From Centrapalus pauciflorus (taxonomy: Eukaryota; Streptophyta; Magnoliopsida; Asterales; Asteraceae): DNA of 64,000 bases. This document shows positions 11,760-25,866 of the stretch, piece after piece. How positions within the stretch are numbered: the stretch's first letter is position 1; each line of letters opens with the position of its first letter. Location: positions 954,001 through 1,018,000 of the forward strand of contig JAANYP010003718.1 of assembly GCA_020465985.1 (NCBI GenBank). Reading direction: 5' to 3'. The position numbers and the translations under genes are program-made. Under the pieces are notes generated by a model. That model was not told the origin of the DNA. It saw nothing but the letters and a program-made list of their open reading frames with translations, and made no database searches.

Positions 11760-12953
11760 TAGGAGACTTACTGAAAGAGCGATGAAGAAAACGAGCTTGA
11801 AGGGAATTTGCGGCCGCTATGCCTAGCGCGAGATAGGGAATGCGACTAGAGCTGAGACGCGAGCGCGGGCAGCGACGTGTCCAACGCGATCGCGATCCGG
11901 CTGGGTTGGGTCGGGTTCAGTCTTTGGGCTGGGAAGTCTATTTGTGGTCAATCAGTTACGGTAATAATTATGGGATAATTGGGATTAATCTTGGGAGATT
12001 TATTGTGTATACAGGGATTGACAGAGATCGGCGGGTCAGATCTGAGTCATCGGGTTAGGGATATTGTGCAGAGGGATCCAAGTGAGTACACGAGTTCTTT
12101 TCAAAGGGCCTACTTTTCATGAGTCAATATATGTGTGTATATTGTCGTGATTGTGTTCCGGACACTGCGAGCTGCCCTTCAGGTATGGTCCTTCCTCTTT
12201 TTACATGTGAATGTATATAACTGTGAATGAGATCCATTATAGTGTAACCGCGAGAGTTGTGTAGCTCTGTATAACCCTGTGTAAGGCCCCCCCCCCAACA
12301 CACACATATATATATCTGTGTGTATATGTGTGGCTGTTTATTGCGAGGTCGCTCCTGAGCCTGTTATGCCTGATAACCTCCGTGAGCATGGCTTGGCTGC
12401 AGGGGGAGGGTATCCCAATTGAGATGAGCATCTCATTATGTATTGGATCTCAATTACCTCTGAGCGAAGGCTAATGTGGCATGTGTTGTGCCGTATAATG
12501 TAGAGATGCAGTGTTGTTATGTGACATGCGTTATATGCTTATGTGATTAGTGCAGTGTCTAACCCTTGTGTACTCACGAGCTGCGAAGCTTACGTATTCG
12601 AGTCTGATATGTTTGTCAGGAGAACCGAAGATAGGACCACCAGCTCCTGAGCGAAAGTAGGAGCCTGATCTTACTACTGTCGAGGGATTCCGCATTTTGG
12701 TTGTCTGTATGTGTCTTTTGTACTGTTGGGAAGTTTTGGGGATCAATCTCGGGTTTGTATGTGGATATTTGAATTCGGGTTAGGGTTTTGTATGTCGGGT
12801 TGACTTCTAAACAGGGTTGTTTATATTATGTGAAATGTTTTAAATACTGTGTTTGTGTAGACCCTTGACATGTGTAGCGGATATTCAATGCGTTAATGTC
12901 ACATGTGTATTGTAAATGACGTGGCTTTTGTGCGGGTTTTGGAGGGTGTTACA
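11760..12953 (+). repeat. Gypsy-type LTR fragment
   Basis: Ends GGAGGGTGTTACA at 12953, the same border as the gypsy LTRs at 31815 and 37302. It has the same internal plan at low identity: a GC-rich GCGCGAG/CGCGATCGCGA patch near 11825-11895, a pyrimidine-rich middle, and a TAACCCTTG...CTCAC segment near 12560. No second LTR, primer site or gag follows. The left border could not be fixed. Short frames inside it do not resemble proteins. Confidence 0.5.
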
Positions 12954-15134
12954 TGATACTCGTATGGTGACTGTGATAATGTTGCAGTAATAGAAATGAC
13001 GATGATACACAATTGTTCAACAAATGCAAGAGGTAAATTTACGCAAAAAAAAAAAAAACCTTTAAGTTAGATCAATTTTACGATTAAAATCTCCAACCAT
13101 TTTTCATCATACAAAATGCCTTCAACCGGTAAAATCTTATGAATTTAAAATGCTACCGATTATAATAAGTTGCTATACTTATTTGGCACACATGTGGCGT
13201 CCACATGGCAAACCCGACTTACGTGGCGCCTATATGACATTACATGTATAATTTTTAAACTGGCTTTTGTATTAAAAAACCCACCGAATTTGGTGAATTT
13301 TTCGATTAAAACAGTTAACTATTTTTTCCCCTCACCTTTGACTGATGATCACATTTCCCTTCTCTTCTACCTGCAGCGACTCTAATGACTCCATCCACTC
13401 TAAGTACGTGTTCAACGTTGTGTTTTTCAATTTGGTTTAGAGTTCCTCAGGTTTGTTATGAGTTTTTTTTCCAAATAATTTATGTTTTTTAGAAACTCTC
13501 AATTTTTACGCTTTGATTAAGATATTATATGTGTAGGATGCGTATGACTGTAGTTTGTAGTTTTGTGTTCATCGATCAGTTCATCTCGATGCAAAGGTTT
13601 CAGAATCCATTTCTTTTGTTGTTGAATCTGTATTACATATAAATTAAGAACAAAACTTGAGAAACCAAACAATTCCATTTCCATATATTAGATTATCTCT
13701 TAAACGGAGAGAAATATATAGAATTGTCAATTGTAATTCCTATTCTCTAAACCAATTCCATTTTCTCTACAATTCCAATTCCTATTCCATTTCTCGACAA
13801 TTTTTATTCTCTGTACCAAACGCACCCTTATTGTAGACACTTTCATGAACCATTTGAATCATGTTACAAACACTTGTTGATATATATGAATGATTATATG
13901 TATTTTTTTTATTTGTTTACAACGAATAAATTATTCACAATGGATCTCATCCACACCCACACCCACATATATATAAGCATATATATCAACAAATGTTTGT
14001 AACAAAATTCATATTATGTAAATAGTTCATAGAAGTGTTCGCAACAATATTCATATCATTCAAAATATTCATGACAGTATTTGTAACGAAATTAATAGGA
14101 TTCAACAAGATTCATAATATTCGACAAATTAATAGGATTCAACAAAATTCATAGAATCTAGGTAGATTCATATGTTAATAGAATGATTCAATCGTATCTA
14201 CAACAAGATTAATAATATTTAAAACCATCTTATAGTTGTTCACAATGTTCACAAAAGATTCTCTGTGTGTAATAATTTCAACGCTTTTTGGTTAAGCTTG
14301 CACAACACCTATATATGATGCATGTATATTGGTTTTCCGCTCCAATATGACAAACATTTAGATAGAGTCCGATTTTTTTTATACAAATGCAGTTCGATTA
14401 AAAGTAAAATGTAATATATTGGAATGAAAAGTTAAAATACATGTACGATATTTGTAAAAAAAAAAACTCATGTACCATATTGATACATTTAGAAAAAACT
14501 TTTTTGTGAGAGTTCAATATACGTAATTATATTTGATTTTGCATTTTCGTCTTGTAGACGTAAAAAGTTTTATTCATCTTTCAAATGATTTTGAAGGAAA
14601 GACGTCTTGATGTCATTTGAATTGTAGAAATTTAATACGATATATTAAAAAATGTATAAAACCAGACGAGAAATATGAAACGATAAATGAAAACAGCTGA
14701 AGACCGGCTGCCACTCTGATAGAGGAGAAGATAGTTGCCATCATATTCTACAACCTCGGTTCTGGGTGTTCCATAATCTCATTAGTGGAAGGAAATGAAT
14801 GAAAATTTAAACGTATCCGATCAAATTTGTGTTCCATAATTTTTTTTTTTTTTGTAATAAAAAGAAATGGAATTTCTTTAATTTTGGGGGAAAAAACCTT
14901 TCATCCGAGGATGAAAACGAAACATAAAAAATAAATATTCACAAGCCCTCGTCATTTTTTGATCTCTCTTGCTATCATTGGCTTTTTTTTAGAACACAGC
15001 GTATTATTTCCCCCTCATTTTCTCCAAGTTAGTTAACACGGCGTTAGGGTTTATGCTTGATAATTACCAAAGACAGCTAGTCCGTGAGTGAGGTACTGAG
15101 GTTAGAGTTTCACCATCTGCGTTCAGCAAGAAAG
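12954..15134. other. Intergenic stretch, no gene seen
   Basis: AT-rich sequence with A and T runs. It includes a MITE-like segment at about 13640-13830 with AATTCCATTT/CTCTACAATTCCAATT blocks ending ACCAAACGCACCC, and repeated TTCATA...ATTCAACAA words at 14030-14170. The last 130 bp should hold the BIN4 promoter and 5' UTR; no clear TATA box was identified. Confidence 0.5.
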
Positions 15135-18100
15135 ATGAGCAGCTCTTCTAGGGAATATTCTCCTGACTGGCTTCGTAATGTCCAGGTATATAAAATGATA
15201 TAGACACACACACACACGAATCATCATTATCCATTCTATGCTATACTTGCTGGATTCAGTTTTTTTCTTAATACCGCCTACCTGCAGATCGATTCCTCAT
15301 CTTCTTCACGTGCTTCAATCTTCTTCGTCATCCGCTTCGTTTGCTTCGCTTTGAACACGTGAAATAGAATCGTTTTCAATATCAGCGGCGGTTGCTTCAT
15401 TTTCTTCGTTTGCCTCGATCTTTGTCATCTGATTTGTTTACTCGACGGCTTATGCTTTTATCATCTCGTTTGCTTCATCATCTGCTTTGAAGTCTTCCTT
15501 ATCTATTTCGATCGATTTAAGGAATTAAGGGTGTTGTAGTCTACTCATTTAGGATTTCGATTTAGAAGTTCACCTGTGTCCTATGTTGATTTAACTAGAT
15601 TTAGCATTTAATATTTCCCATTTCATCACCTTTCATGGTCCACTCATCTCCTAAATATTTAAAATATTATCATTTTAAAATCCATCGTTTTAAATTCATG
15701 CAATCCAAACGACACCTAGCGCTATTGCAGTTAGTTTTTGAGGAAACATGTGGCATATTTATATTAATCCATTTCCCATTCCTTTCAATATTCGATAACT
15801 TAGATATATTCTATTCGCTAACCAAATGACTTCTGTGTATGTATGATATTCAAGTTTCGTCCAAACCGCCAACCCAATTTTCAACCTATGTACATCAACC
15901 AGCAAATTTCACGAAGGCTAATCTAAAATTGTAGAGAATACTTTGTGCTTAAACAGCTGTGTTTTGGGAATGATTGGGATTGTTTTTGGAAATGTGTTAT
16001 TGTAGAGCTATGGTGGATGTGCTAAAGTGCTTAAACAGCTGCTTTTTTTCATCATGTAACTAATAGTCTAGATGATGATTGTGATTACTGTTTAATAGAC
16101 ATCAATTTATAAGCCGTTTCAGGACTTGGATTGAACAATGTTATGGTGATCAGGTCTGTATAACTTGCTTAGCTAGTTGTTTGTTTTGAGGTTACGATTC
16201 ATTGTATACATGACAGGCACCACCAACAATGTCAATTTTAACGTTGTCCTCGAGTTCTGAATCTATCAAGGGTGGTAGTCCTGTAAGTGAAGATGAGAAA
16301 GATGATCAACTTTCTGTAAGCCCTGTGATCAAGAAAACATCACTAGTGAAGTCTCCAGGTAAAAAACTGCATACAAAGAGGAACAGGTTTGGTGAAACAG
16401 AAGGTAACTGTCTCTTTTATCTAACATATGATCTTGCATGAATCTTAAAAAAAAGTTACATAATCTGGTGAAAATAAAGTTGTTTGTAGCAAGTACTAAT
16501 AGTCTAATATATTGTTTTCTTTTCTATAAATTTGATACAAACACACATTGAGGTTGTGTTAGTGAACGAAAACTAGTCATTTTTCAATTTTAGTTTTCAG
16601 TTTATAGTTTTTAAGAAAAAAAAACAAGGGTTTCTATAAAAAGTGAAAACTTGTTTAGATGATAAAGTTTTAGTTTTAAGAAAAATGAGACAGGTGATTA
16701 TAAAGTAAGAAAAATAGGATAGGTGATAGAAAAGTAAGATAAAGTATTAAAAGTAAATATAGGGTAGTTGTTGATAGCGATCATAGCGACCGCTATAGCG
16801 TTTAGCGTAGCGAAGCAGTATAGCACCGCTATTGCATGAATAGCGGTCCGCTATTGAATTTTTTTTATTTTTTTAAGTATATACTAGTTTGTTACCCACG
16901 TATTACATGGATATTTTTTATTAAATTTATTTATATAAAATGTATATGAGTAAAAATAAAAACATACAAAAATAATAATTGTGTTTATTTTTTATTATTT
17001 ACAGATTAAAAAATAGAGTATATATATCTTTTTTTTAAAATATTAAATTGTATTTATCTTTTATTTTTATAAGTTGTAATTATCTTTTTGGTGAACGTAG
17101 AGGTGACACGTGACATTTAATGTTTTCCTTTATTATACATAATAATAATAATTTCCACAACTAATTCAAATTGTTGCATTTGGATCTAATTATGATTATT
17201 ATGGAGAATAATGAAAGATATATATTTTAGCTAAACATTAATTTTAAATGTTACAAAATCTAATTTATTACTATAATTAATGAAAAAATAAAGTCAAAAT
17301 TTAATGCAATTAAGTTAAGGTGTTAAATTTGGAAAAAGAGGTGGAAAAATAAAATTTTCTTGTATCGTAGAAGTGACATGCGACATGAATTGTTTTGTTT
17401 TATTATAATATATAGGTTAATCAACCCATGTATTACATGGGTTGATTTAGAAAATACATATTTTTTTATATTCAAATAAATTATTATAAAATTTATATAT
17501 AATTAAAATAAAACAAATTGAAAGCTAGTTAAATTAAAGATAAAAAATACTTAGTTGTTTGATATTAATTAAAAAAATATTATTATATTGCATTATTAAA
17601 AACAGATATTATGTGTTTCCTTTTAATTTTTATCAACTTCAAGTATGAAATATCAATGTAAGAAACAAAAAAATTCAATTATGTGAACGTGTATATATTT
17701 TGAAAATGATAAAATATAAAAATGAAATATCTGAAAATCAACAATCAAAATTTATCATATTCACAATTGAAGTTTTATCAATTAAATTTTAAATCTTGTT
17801 AGCAAAATAATTAACAAAAATTTTTAACTTTATTTATTACACTTCCACATTTAAATTCAAATTTTTACATTTGAATTCAACTATGATCATTAAGGATAAT
17901 AATGACACATTTATTTTAGGTAAATATTAATTCATTAATGAAAAAAATTAAAATCAAAATTTAATGTAATTAAGGTAATGTAGTAAATTTGGAAAATGAA
18001 TTAAAAAAATGGCATAGGTATAACTATTGATTTTAATCAAGGGTATAAGAGACATTTCATAAATAATTATGAGTTGTCATTAATCTGGACCATTGATTTC

Positions 18101-21100
18101 TTTCCATCCAATGGTCCAGAAACTCCAAGTGATTTTCTTATTATATATAGTATAGATTGTATATATGTGTGTGTATATATATAAGACCTACATAAAAGAC
18201 CTATTTACAAGAAGTAGATGATCTATGATTGGCTTTTAATAGCTTTTAGACTTTATTTTGAAGTTAAAATGTTAAATACATTAAACAGTTTAACATAACA
18301 TATGTATTTTGGCTTTAATACTATTACCGCTAAACATGAAATAGCGAGCGCTATTGCTACGCTATCGCGATGTAGCGTATAGGTAGCTTGTTGCTATCAT
18401 CCGCTATTCGCTATCAACGACTATGGGGTAGGTAAATAGAAAAGTAAGAGAGAGTATGAAAAATGGTAAAAGTGTAACAAAAATTTAAGGAATTGTTATT
18501 AAGTCAACAAAGTTTCATTTTTTTTGAAAAGTGAGATGAAAATTTTAGAATTTTTCATTAACTAAACACACTCTGACTATTTTGACGCCTGCCACACCTA
18601 TCTATTCTTGGTATGGGCCCATATCACTGCCTAAAACGTGTTGCGAGTTAAGGTGGAGCTTGTATTTACAAAGTTGTATCAACACACCCCCATTGGAGAC
18701 TCTTGGTTCTCGAAGAGTGGTTCACAAAGTTGTCTCCCATATTTTGACGGACTAAAGGCCATTCTAATACCATTGATACAAACTCATCTCTTATGGTGAG
18801 ATATCGCTCACTTTGACACCTTTGTCTTACAGTTTGTTCTTGGTACGAGCCATACCACCATTCAAAATGCTTATTGCCGGGTATGGTAGAGTTTGTACTT
18901 ATAAACCCAATATCTTCTTTTATGGGTGAAGTGTGACAAGGTGGTTGTTGGTATTTTAGTGTAATTCTTGACGTGTTAAGGATTTCGGTTGGAACTAGAA
19001 CGAGTTGGTAGGTACAAAATGTACACTCGTATAAGTTTGGCCAAAATTAAGACCTGTGCGTAATGCGGGTTCAAGGAGGTTGGGGTCAAAGGGGCGGAGC
19101 CCCCGGTGGTGGTTCAACTGAGGGGTCAGCGGCCAGGGGTCGGGGTGGAGCCGCCTCTTACGGGGCTCAAGGCAACGCTTCACAACAAATATGAAATTTT
19201 GAAGTGGTTGCGTACGAGAATTTCTTCCTGATGTTGATCACCTTATGTTGATCACCTTCGCTGATGATTTTCGGTTTGCACTGAAACTGATCAGCATTGC
19301 CGAGCATTGCCGAGTGTAGACCTGACAATTTGGTACATGACAGACACGACACGTATACGACACGAGTTTTCCGTATATAAGTTTTGCAAATTCGTGTTTC
19401 GTGCCTTATACAGGTAACACACGAATTTACCTGTATAAACACGTATAAATATCGTGTTACACGATGACACACATACGATAAGTATAAACTAGGGTTTCCA
19501 AATTTCTAAAAACATTTGAGTCCCACTCAATTTGAAATATTTGAAAAAGTTTGGGTTTGTCTCTCACGTTGATGTCACGTTGATGTCTCGATGATGTGAT
19601 AAATGAAATTGTCGACTTGGATATCAACAAGGAGTCTAGTTCGGTCAAAAGTTCGGCTTTGGTTACAGCCATTAATAGTGGCTTTAAATACTTTTGATGT
19701 GTTGTTGTATACTTGGATTTTTATGTTTTGGATTTATAATTATATATGTTTGGATTAAATTCGTGTTGTCGTGTGACACGTGTTTTTGCGTGTCGTGTCA
19801 CACGGAATTTTTGCGTGTCCTGTCGTGTCTGTGTTTCATATCCATACACGTTTTATAATTCGTGTCGTGTTGTGTATTACAAATTTGTGCCACATAAAAT
19901 TCGTGTCAGACACGACACACGACATGATTACACGTATTGCCAGGTCTAGCCGAGTGTTATTGCTGATGCTGAAGCTTATCAGCGTGTTGCTGATGCTTCA
20001 GCAGCCGTAGATGACTTTTGATGCTCAGCTGCTGATGGTGACAGTTTTTGGCAGTTATTTTTGGGAGTTTATATCCCATGTTTACTTTAGAAAACGTTGG
20101 AATGATGTATATTAACAAACAAATTCTATTTTTCAATTTCTAGTGCATTTTTTCGTGTATCAGCCAATTACAAAATTTGGATACCCGATATGGGCAAATT
20201 GTTATTTATGGAAAGTGTCCAACATGATCTCAAGAAAATCCAAGGCAATTCTGATTCATGTTTCGTTGATATCAAAACTGTTTTTTTTCTAATAGTTGTG
20301 TCAGAATTATGGAAGGAATTTTGATGTTCTTTATGTTGTTTAATCTTGTTGCGAGACAGGTAGCAAGGGAGATAGGAAAGTTGCGAAGGGGAAGACCCTA
20401 GAGAAGCCTGCTAAGACTCAAGTGAGAAACTATGAACGTGCATTTTTCACTATATTATTTATTATCTTTTCTGCTGATTTATCCTTACCCCAAAGTTAGA
20501 GGTTTCAATTTTCTTTTAGACAGAGAGTCCAGGTATGGTGACAATTCTATGAGTGGTGGTAAAATCTTGCTTCAAGTTGTTGCTAACATGCTTAGATAGG
20601 TGGCCAGATTGTATTGCCATAAAGTTGCTGTTTAGTTCACTTCCTCCTCTGAGGTAAGGTTATCTGACAGGAGGACTTGACCTTATTTGAACAATTATTT
20701 TCTAGTATCAGGCTAGTAAATTAAGATTTTCTAGTATCATGCTAGTAAATTAAGATTTCGAGACTGAGAATGATTGCCTATTACCATACCTAAATCGAAG
20801 ATATGGATTTTCGTGGCGTTCACCTCTTCTACATACCTTCTGTGAATTTACTGCCTACCATGGAGTTAACTTTCCATGGGTGTTTTTTGCGGCCTAAATC
20901 AACTTGCTATAGTTATCTTGCATTCTATTCCTGTGACCAGGAACCTAAAAGTTCAGTTTGGACATTGCCATCTGATTCTGAGTACCAGTTGTCTGAGCAC
21001 GAAACAGGTCAACATCCAAAGGAGGAAGATAAGGACGATGATGTTTCAGACGCTGTTAAGGAAGCTTCAATTAAAGGAGTTTCAAAATCGATATCTACCA

Positions 21101-23036
21101 AGAAGAGACTAAAGTTGGAGGCTATGGTACCTACAGAAACAGAAGGGAAGAGTGTGACAAAACAAGGTCTTTATATCGACTAACTGACTACTTGTTAACT
21201 TCCTATGGATATTTGTTAAACTCTGTAGTAAGCTATGAGAATAGAATTAGAAGCATGAAGCTGTCTATCGGTTTGTCTGTGAATTTGCTTTATATTAAAC
21301 TCTTACCAAATACCCGGGATGCTGGTGTTGAGTTGGGTTATTAAGCTACTTCTTTATCTTGCTACACAGATAATGATGGTGATCTGAAGGTTTTAGAAGG
21401 AGAAGCAACTGAGAAGAAAACCGGATCTTATGTAAATGACATTTCAGGTTGTTCCATGATTGTTGTTTGAGTACTATCTTAGTTGATTACGGTACACGTG
21501 ACATTGCAGATCTCATCTTCAAGGTTGCCTTTGGTGCTTGCTGATAAAGTCCAGCGGTCAAAGGTAGGTCTAACCTGCTTTCTACACATCATTTAATCTC
21601 TGTTCAGAGACCTGGGATGGTTGGTCGTTGTACATTTCTAAGTCATGATTGTACATGAAACTTCTATTTACGTCAAGGCAGGTTGATGAGGGCACAATAA
21701 GAGCCATTATTTTTAGTTTATTTTATTGTGAGAAGAGAAGTTTTTTTTTTGTTTTGTGTTTTGGGGGTGGGTGTACAATATTAACTGGGATGGATGGTCT
21801 GTTCCCTTGATCCTTTTTTTAGAGTCTGATTTGAATTTTGGCACTCTCTGGTGTGGATGGAGCTTTCTTGTCGGTCAGTAACTGACACTTTAAGTTTTGC
21901 AGGCACTTCTGGAGTGTGAAGGTGAATCCCTTGATCTAAGTGGTGATTTGGGTTCTGTTGGTCGGGTGGTTATATCAGATAACTCATCTGGCAATCAAGA
22001 TATACTTTTGGATTTGAAAGGTATGCATTAATTTTTTGCTTAGCATCTCATATAGCCATTGAGTTCAATACTTCAGTTTCTTGTTTGCCACACCCCATTA
22101 TGAACCCACAAAGCTTCTCAACAGGAAAATTCTTAGCTTGCTTTGTCTTCATTACCCATACATACATTAGGCAAACAATTTACTAGATTCATAAGTGGGT
22201 TTTGCTAAACTATGCCAACTGCCCCTTTGCATAACAATAAAATATTATTGATAAATTGGATTTGCTAACATGTTCTAGAGAGTGTTGGATAAAATAATAA
22301 TGTTCAAGGGAGCACCACCCTTGTAACCTTTTTTTTTACAAATTTTCTTCTAAACATGTTTAAATTAACGTTACACATGATATATAAATTTCACACACAC
22401 TCACACTTTTTATGTCCTTAAAAATCATGTGAATGGTCATGTACGTGTTTATCTAAGTAAATGATCATTCACCCAAGTTTAAGGACCTAGAAGGTATGAA
22501 ATTTACATATTATGTATGTAAGTTAATTTAAACATGATTATGAAAAAGATTTAAGAAAAAGTTTTTTAGGGTTGTACCTTTGGGTGCACTCAATATCGAG
22601 AGGTACTTATTCGAACTCATCCTATAAATATATATATGTGTGTGTGTGTTTGTGTTTGCATGTATGTATGTATGTATGTATGTATGTATGTATATGTATA
22701 TACATGTGTGTGTGTGTCCACACACATGCACACACACACACTCTTAGGGTCAAATGAGAAGGTAAATATATCTTGAGAAGTGTGAGAAACACCGTGGTTC
22801 ATTTTTTTACGTGTTGATTCACCATTTTTTGAATATATAAATAATGAATTATAAATTCCGGATTGAAATAAGTCAACAAATTATTAATTTTTATATTGAT
22901 TCATTAGTTTTAGAATTTATAACTAATGAATCACAAAATAAGTGACTACAGAATAGTGAATCAATATACAAAATTAATGAATCATAGCGCTTCTCACACT
23001 TCTCAAGATATATATAGCTTATCCTGATAACCTAAG

Positions 23037-23093
<57 letters not shown>

Positions 23094-25821
23094 GAGGAGT
23101 TACAATGGTTAACAGTTCATTTTTAATGTTCCTAGTTCTCACAAGCCCCTCTTTGCATAGCATAATTGTGACTTGTCAGTGTAAAGAATGGTGAACAAAT
23201 CAGGTTTTTTTAAAAGGGATAAATAAAATGGATCATACATAAGACTAAGAGAAGTAGACAAAGAATACCAAATGCCCAAGCAAAACATGAATCAGTGAAT
23301 TATCCGTCGAGTATATACGAAATTGGTACTTGCTTTATCTAGGATCTAGCACTCTAGCTCTTCTTTTTATTTTTATTTTAAAGCAAAAATCTGAAGCACA
23401 TGAATTACCCAATGGAAGACATGATTTACCCACCGAAAATATAATGAAGACTACCTATTACTTGGTAAAACATGTCTCATTCGAGTCACGAGCTGACTCA
23501 ACTCGTTCCGAGTCAAGCAATGACTCACAAGTTCTTAATTGAGTCACAATACATATCGAGTCATACTACCGAGTCACAAGTTCTCATCGGCACTGACTCA
23601 ACCTCAAGTCAGTTGAAATTCAGTGGGTTAGAAGATCAACTCAATTACCAGGCCTCCAGAAATGTATGACCCTTTGGTCAACTACCAGTTATTGACTTAA
23701 AATGGTGAACCAGAGAGTTACTCAGAGGCATCTAAACAGAAAGATTCGTTACAGTGGGAGCAAACAATCAAATATGAGATGAGCTCTTTGTATAAGAACA
23801 AGACATGGGAATTGACACAACTTCCGTCAGACAAAACAACCTTGCAGAACAAATGGGTATTCAGAAATCAGAACAAGGAGAAAAACAATGGATCCAAACA
23901 ATACAAAGCTTGTCAGGTAGTTAAAGGTTTTTAGCAGAAGAAAGGAGTGGATTATAACGAGATTTTTTTTCCAATGGTAAAAATGACGAATATTAGATTA
24001 GTTCAGTGTTGTAGTCGTTGGGCGTTAGCATCCGAAACAGCTAGATGTAAAGACCGTGTTTCTTTATGGTTACTTTGACGAGGATCTCTGCATGGTTCAA
24101 CCTCGAGGGATTTAAAGCTTGTATAGTCTAAAGCAAGCACCTAGGCAGTGGCATCTGAAGTTCGACAAGTTTATGAAACGAAATTCAAAGGTTCGTATAT
24201 CATTCTACTTCTCTAGGTAGATATGTTAATTGCCGGTGCAGATTGAGATCAGTAAGTTGAGTAAGTTGAAGAAGCAGATGTCAAATGAGTTTGAAATGAA
24301 AGATTTGGGTCCCCTAAAGCAAATACTTGGAATAGAAAAAAGACGGATCTTTAACTCTATCACTGGAGAAATACATAGGGAAAGTGTTAAAGAAATTCAA
24401 AATGAACAATGAGAACACGAAGTCGAGAAACACGCCACTGGGAAGTCATTTCACGCTAACCAAAGACCAACTCCGAAAAAGAAAGAAGAAAAAGCGAAAA
24501 TCGCTGATGATTCGTATTTATTAGCAACGTCATGGTTTGCACGAGATCAAATATAGCTCATGCCGTTTGGGTTATTACTCACTTTATGCCGAATCCGGGA
24601 AGAGAGCATTGGAAAGGAGTTAAGTGGGTTCTCAGATATCTGAAGGGTACTTCGAAAATGGGTTTATGTTTCATAGATAAAGATTCAATTTTTAGAGGTT
24701 ATACTGATGCAGACCTGGGTGGTTGTAGAAAAACGTTTAAAAGCATTTTTGGGTATGTTTTCACATTGGGAGCAACCGCAATCAGTTAGATGTCAAAACT
24801 ACAGAAGAGCGTGACTACGTCAATTACAGAAGCTCTTTACATGGCTGTTGCTGAAGTCAGTAAAGAGCTTGTTTGGTTGAAGAATTTTCTATCAGAATTA
24901 GACAAGAAACATATAGACTATCCGTCCCGTTGTACTGTGACAATGAGAGTGCTGAATAGTGTTGAGAAGGTCAGTGGCAACTAGGGGAGATCTAGGGGAG
25001 ATCTGAGTTTAATAGATGAATTGGGGTATATACAGAAGTACAGAAGGCTAACGTGAGGAGCACAGCTCGACATTCGAAGCCTTCAAGTGGGAGATTGTTT
25101 AGTATGTTAGGCTTTGGTAGGGTATAGGGGCAACCGACCCTTGTCTCACATTGCTAGCAACTTAGAAAGACAGCCTATTTACAACTCTATATATTGAATG
25201 TCTTGTACTTGTTATCATTATTATTGAATAATAAAAAACCCTAATTGCCCTTGTGGATGTAGGTCAGTTTAGACCGAACCACGTAAAATTTTTTGTGTCT
25301 TTTATTGTGGTCTTGTGTGCACACGTTTGTGTGATTAACCCTAACATCGATTGCTAAGAACAAATTGATCGCCAATTTGATCTGCAAGATCAGAATTGAT
25401 TGAAAGAAATCAATCAATTGCCAAATTCTGATTTTCTGGATTGATGTAAAAAAAAGACCTATTCTCGAACTCTAATTGACGAGCAATTTCTGATTTCCAA
25501 TCACCAAATTAGATTGCCAATTTCAATATCAAGAAGTTGATTGATTCAGAAATTCAGAAGCGTAACCCTTTTGATCGCAACCTAGGCTCTTGATACCCCT
25601 TGTTATGTAATCACTTGAAAGAAAGAACGAGAACAGAGAACTAATTCAGGATCTTTAGCCCACTTTATTGACCTGAGAGTGAATTACAAAAATGAGAAAA
25701 CTAGTGAGCTTATAATCTGACACCTAAAGAATTCTATTTATAGGCAGTCTATAGCACACCAGAAAAATAGAAACAACCAGTACGGGACTAATTATCTGGA
25801 CAGCACCCTACTAACTCATGG

Positions 25822-25866
<45 letters not shown>

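Larger units (their letters stand above)
16553..18571. mobile_element. Family A MITE split by nested insertions (BIN4 intron 2)
   Basis: The left part (GTTGTGTTAGTGAACGAAAA from 16553 to about 16767) and right part (about 18432 to 18571, ending CATTAACTAAACACAC) are together the reverse complement of the MITE at 301-665, with TIRs and the AAAAGTGAAAACTTGTTTAG core. The middle is occupied by the element at 16768-18421. Target duplication not resolved. Confidence 0.75.

Noticed and set aside
19166..19672. Minus-strand Cys-rich frames
   Set aside because: They run into the hAT ACACGA repeats and have no family features.
20510..20532. Mini-exon ACAGAGAGTCCAG in BIN4
   Set aside because: It has splice-like borders, but including it puts exon 4 out of frame.
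21432..21450. Longer BIN4 exon 5 ending at GACATTTCAG|GTTG
   Set aside because: Phase would not join exon 6; the earlier donor TAT|GTAAAT does.
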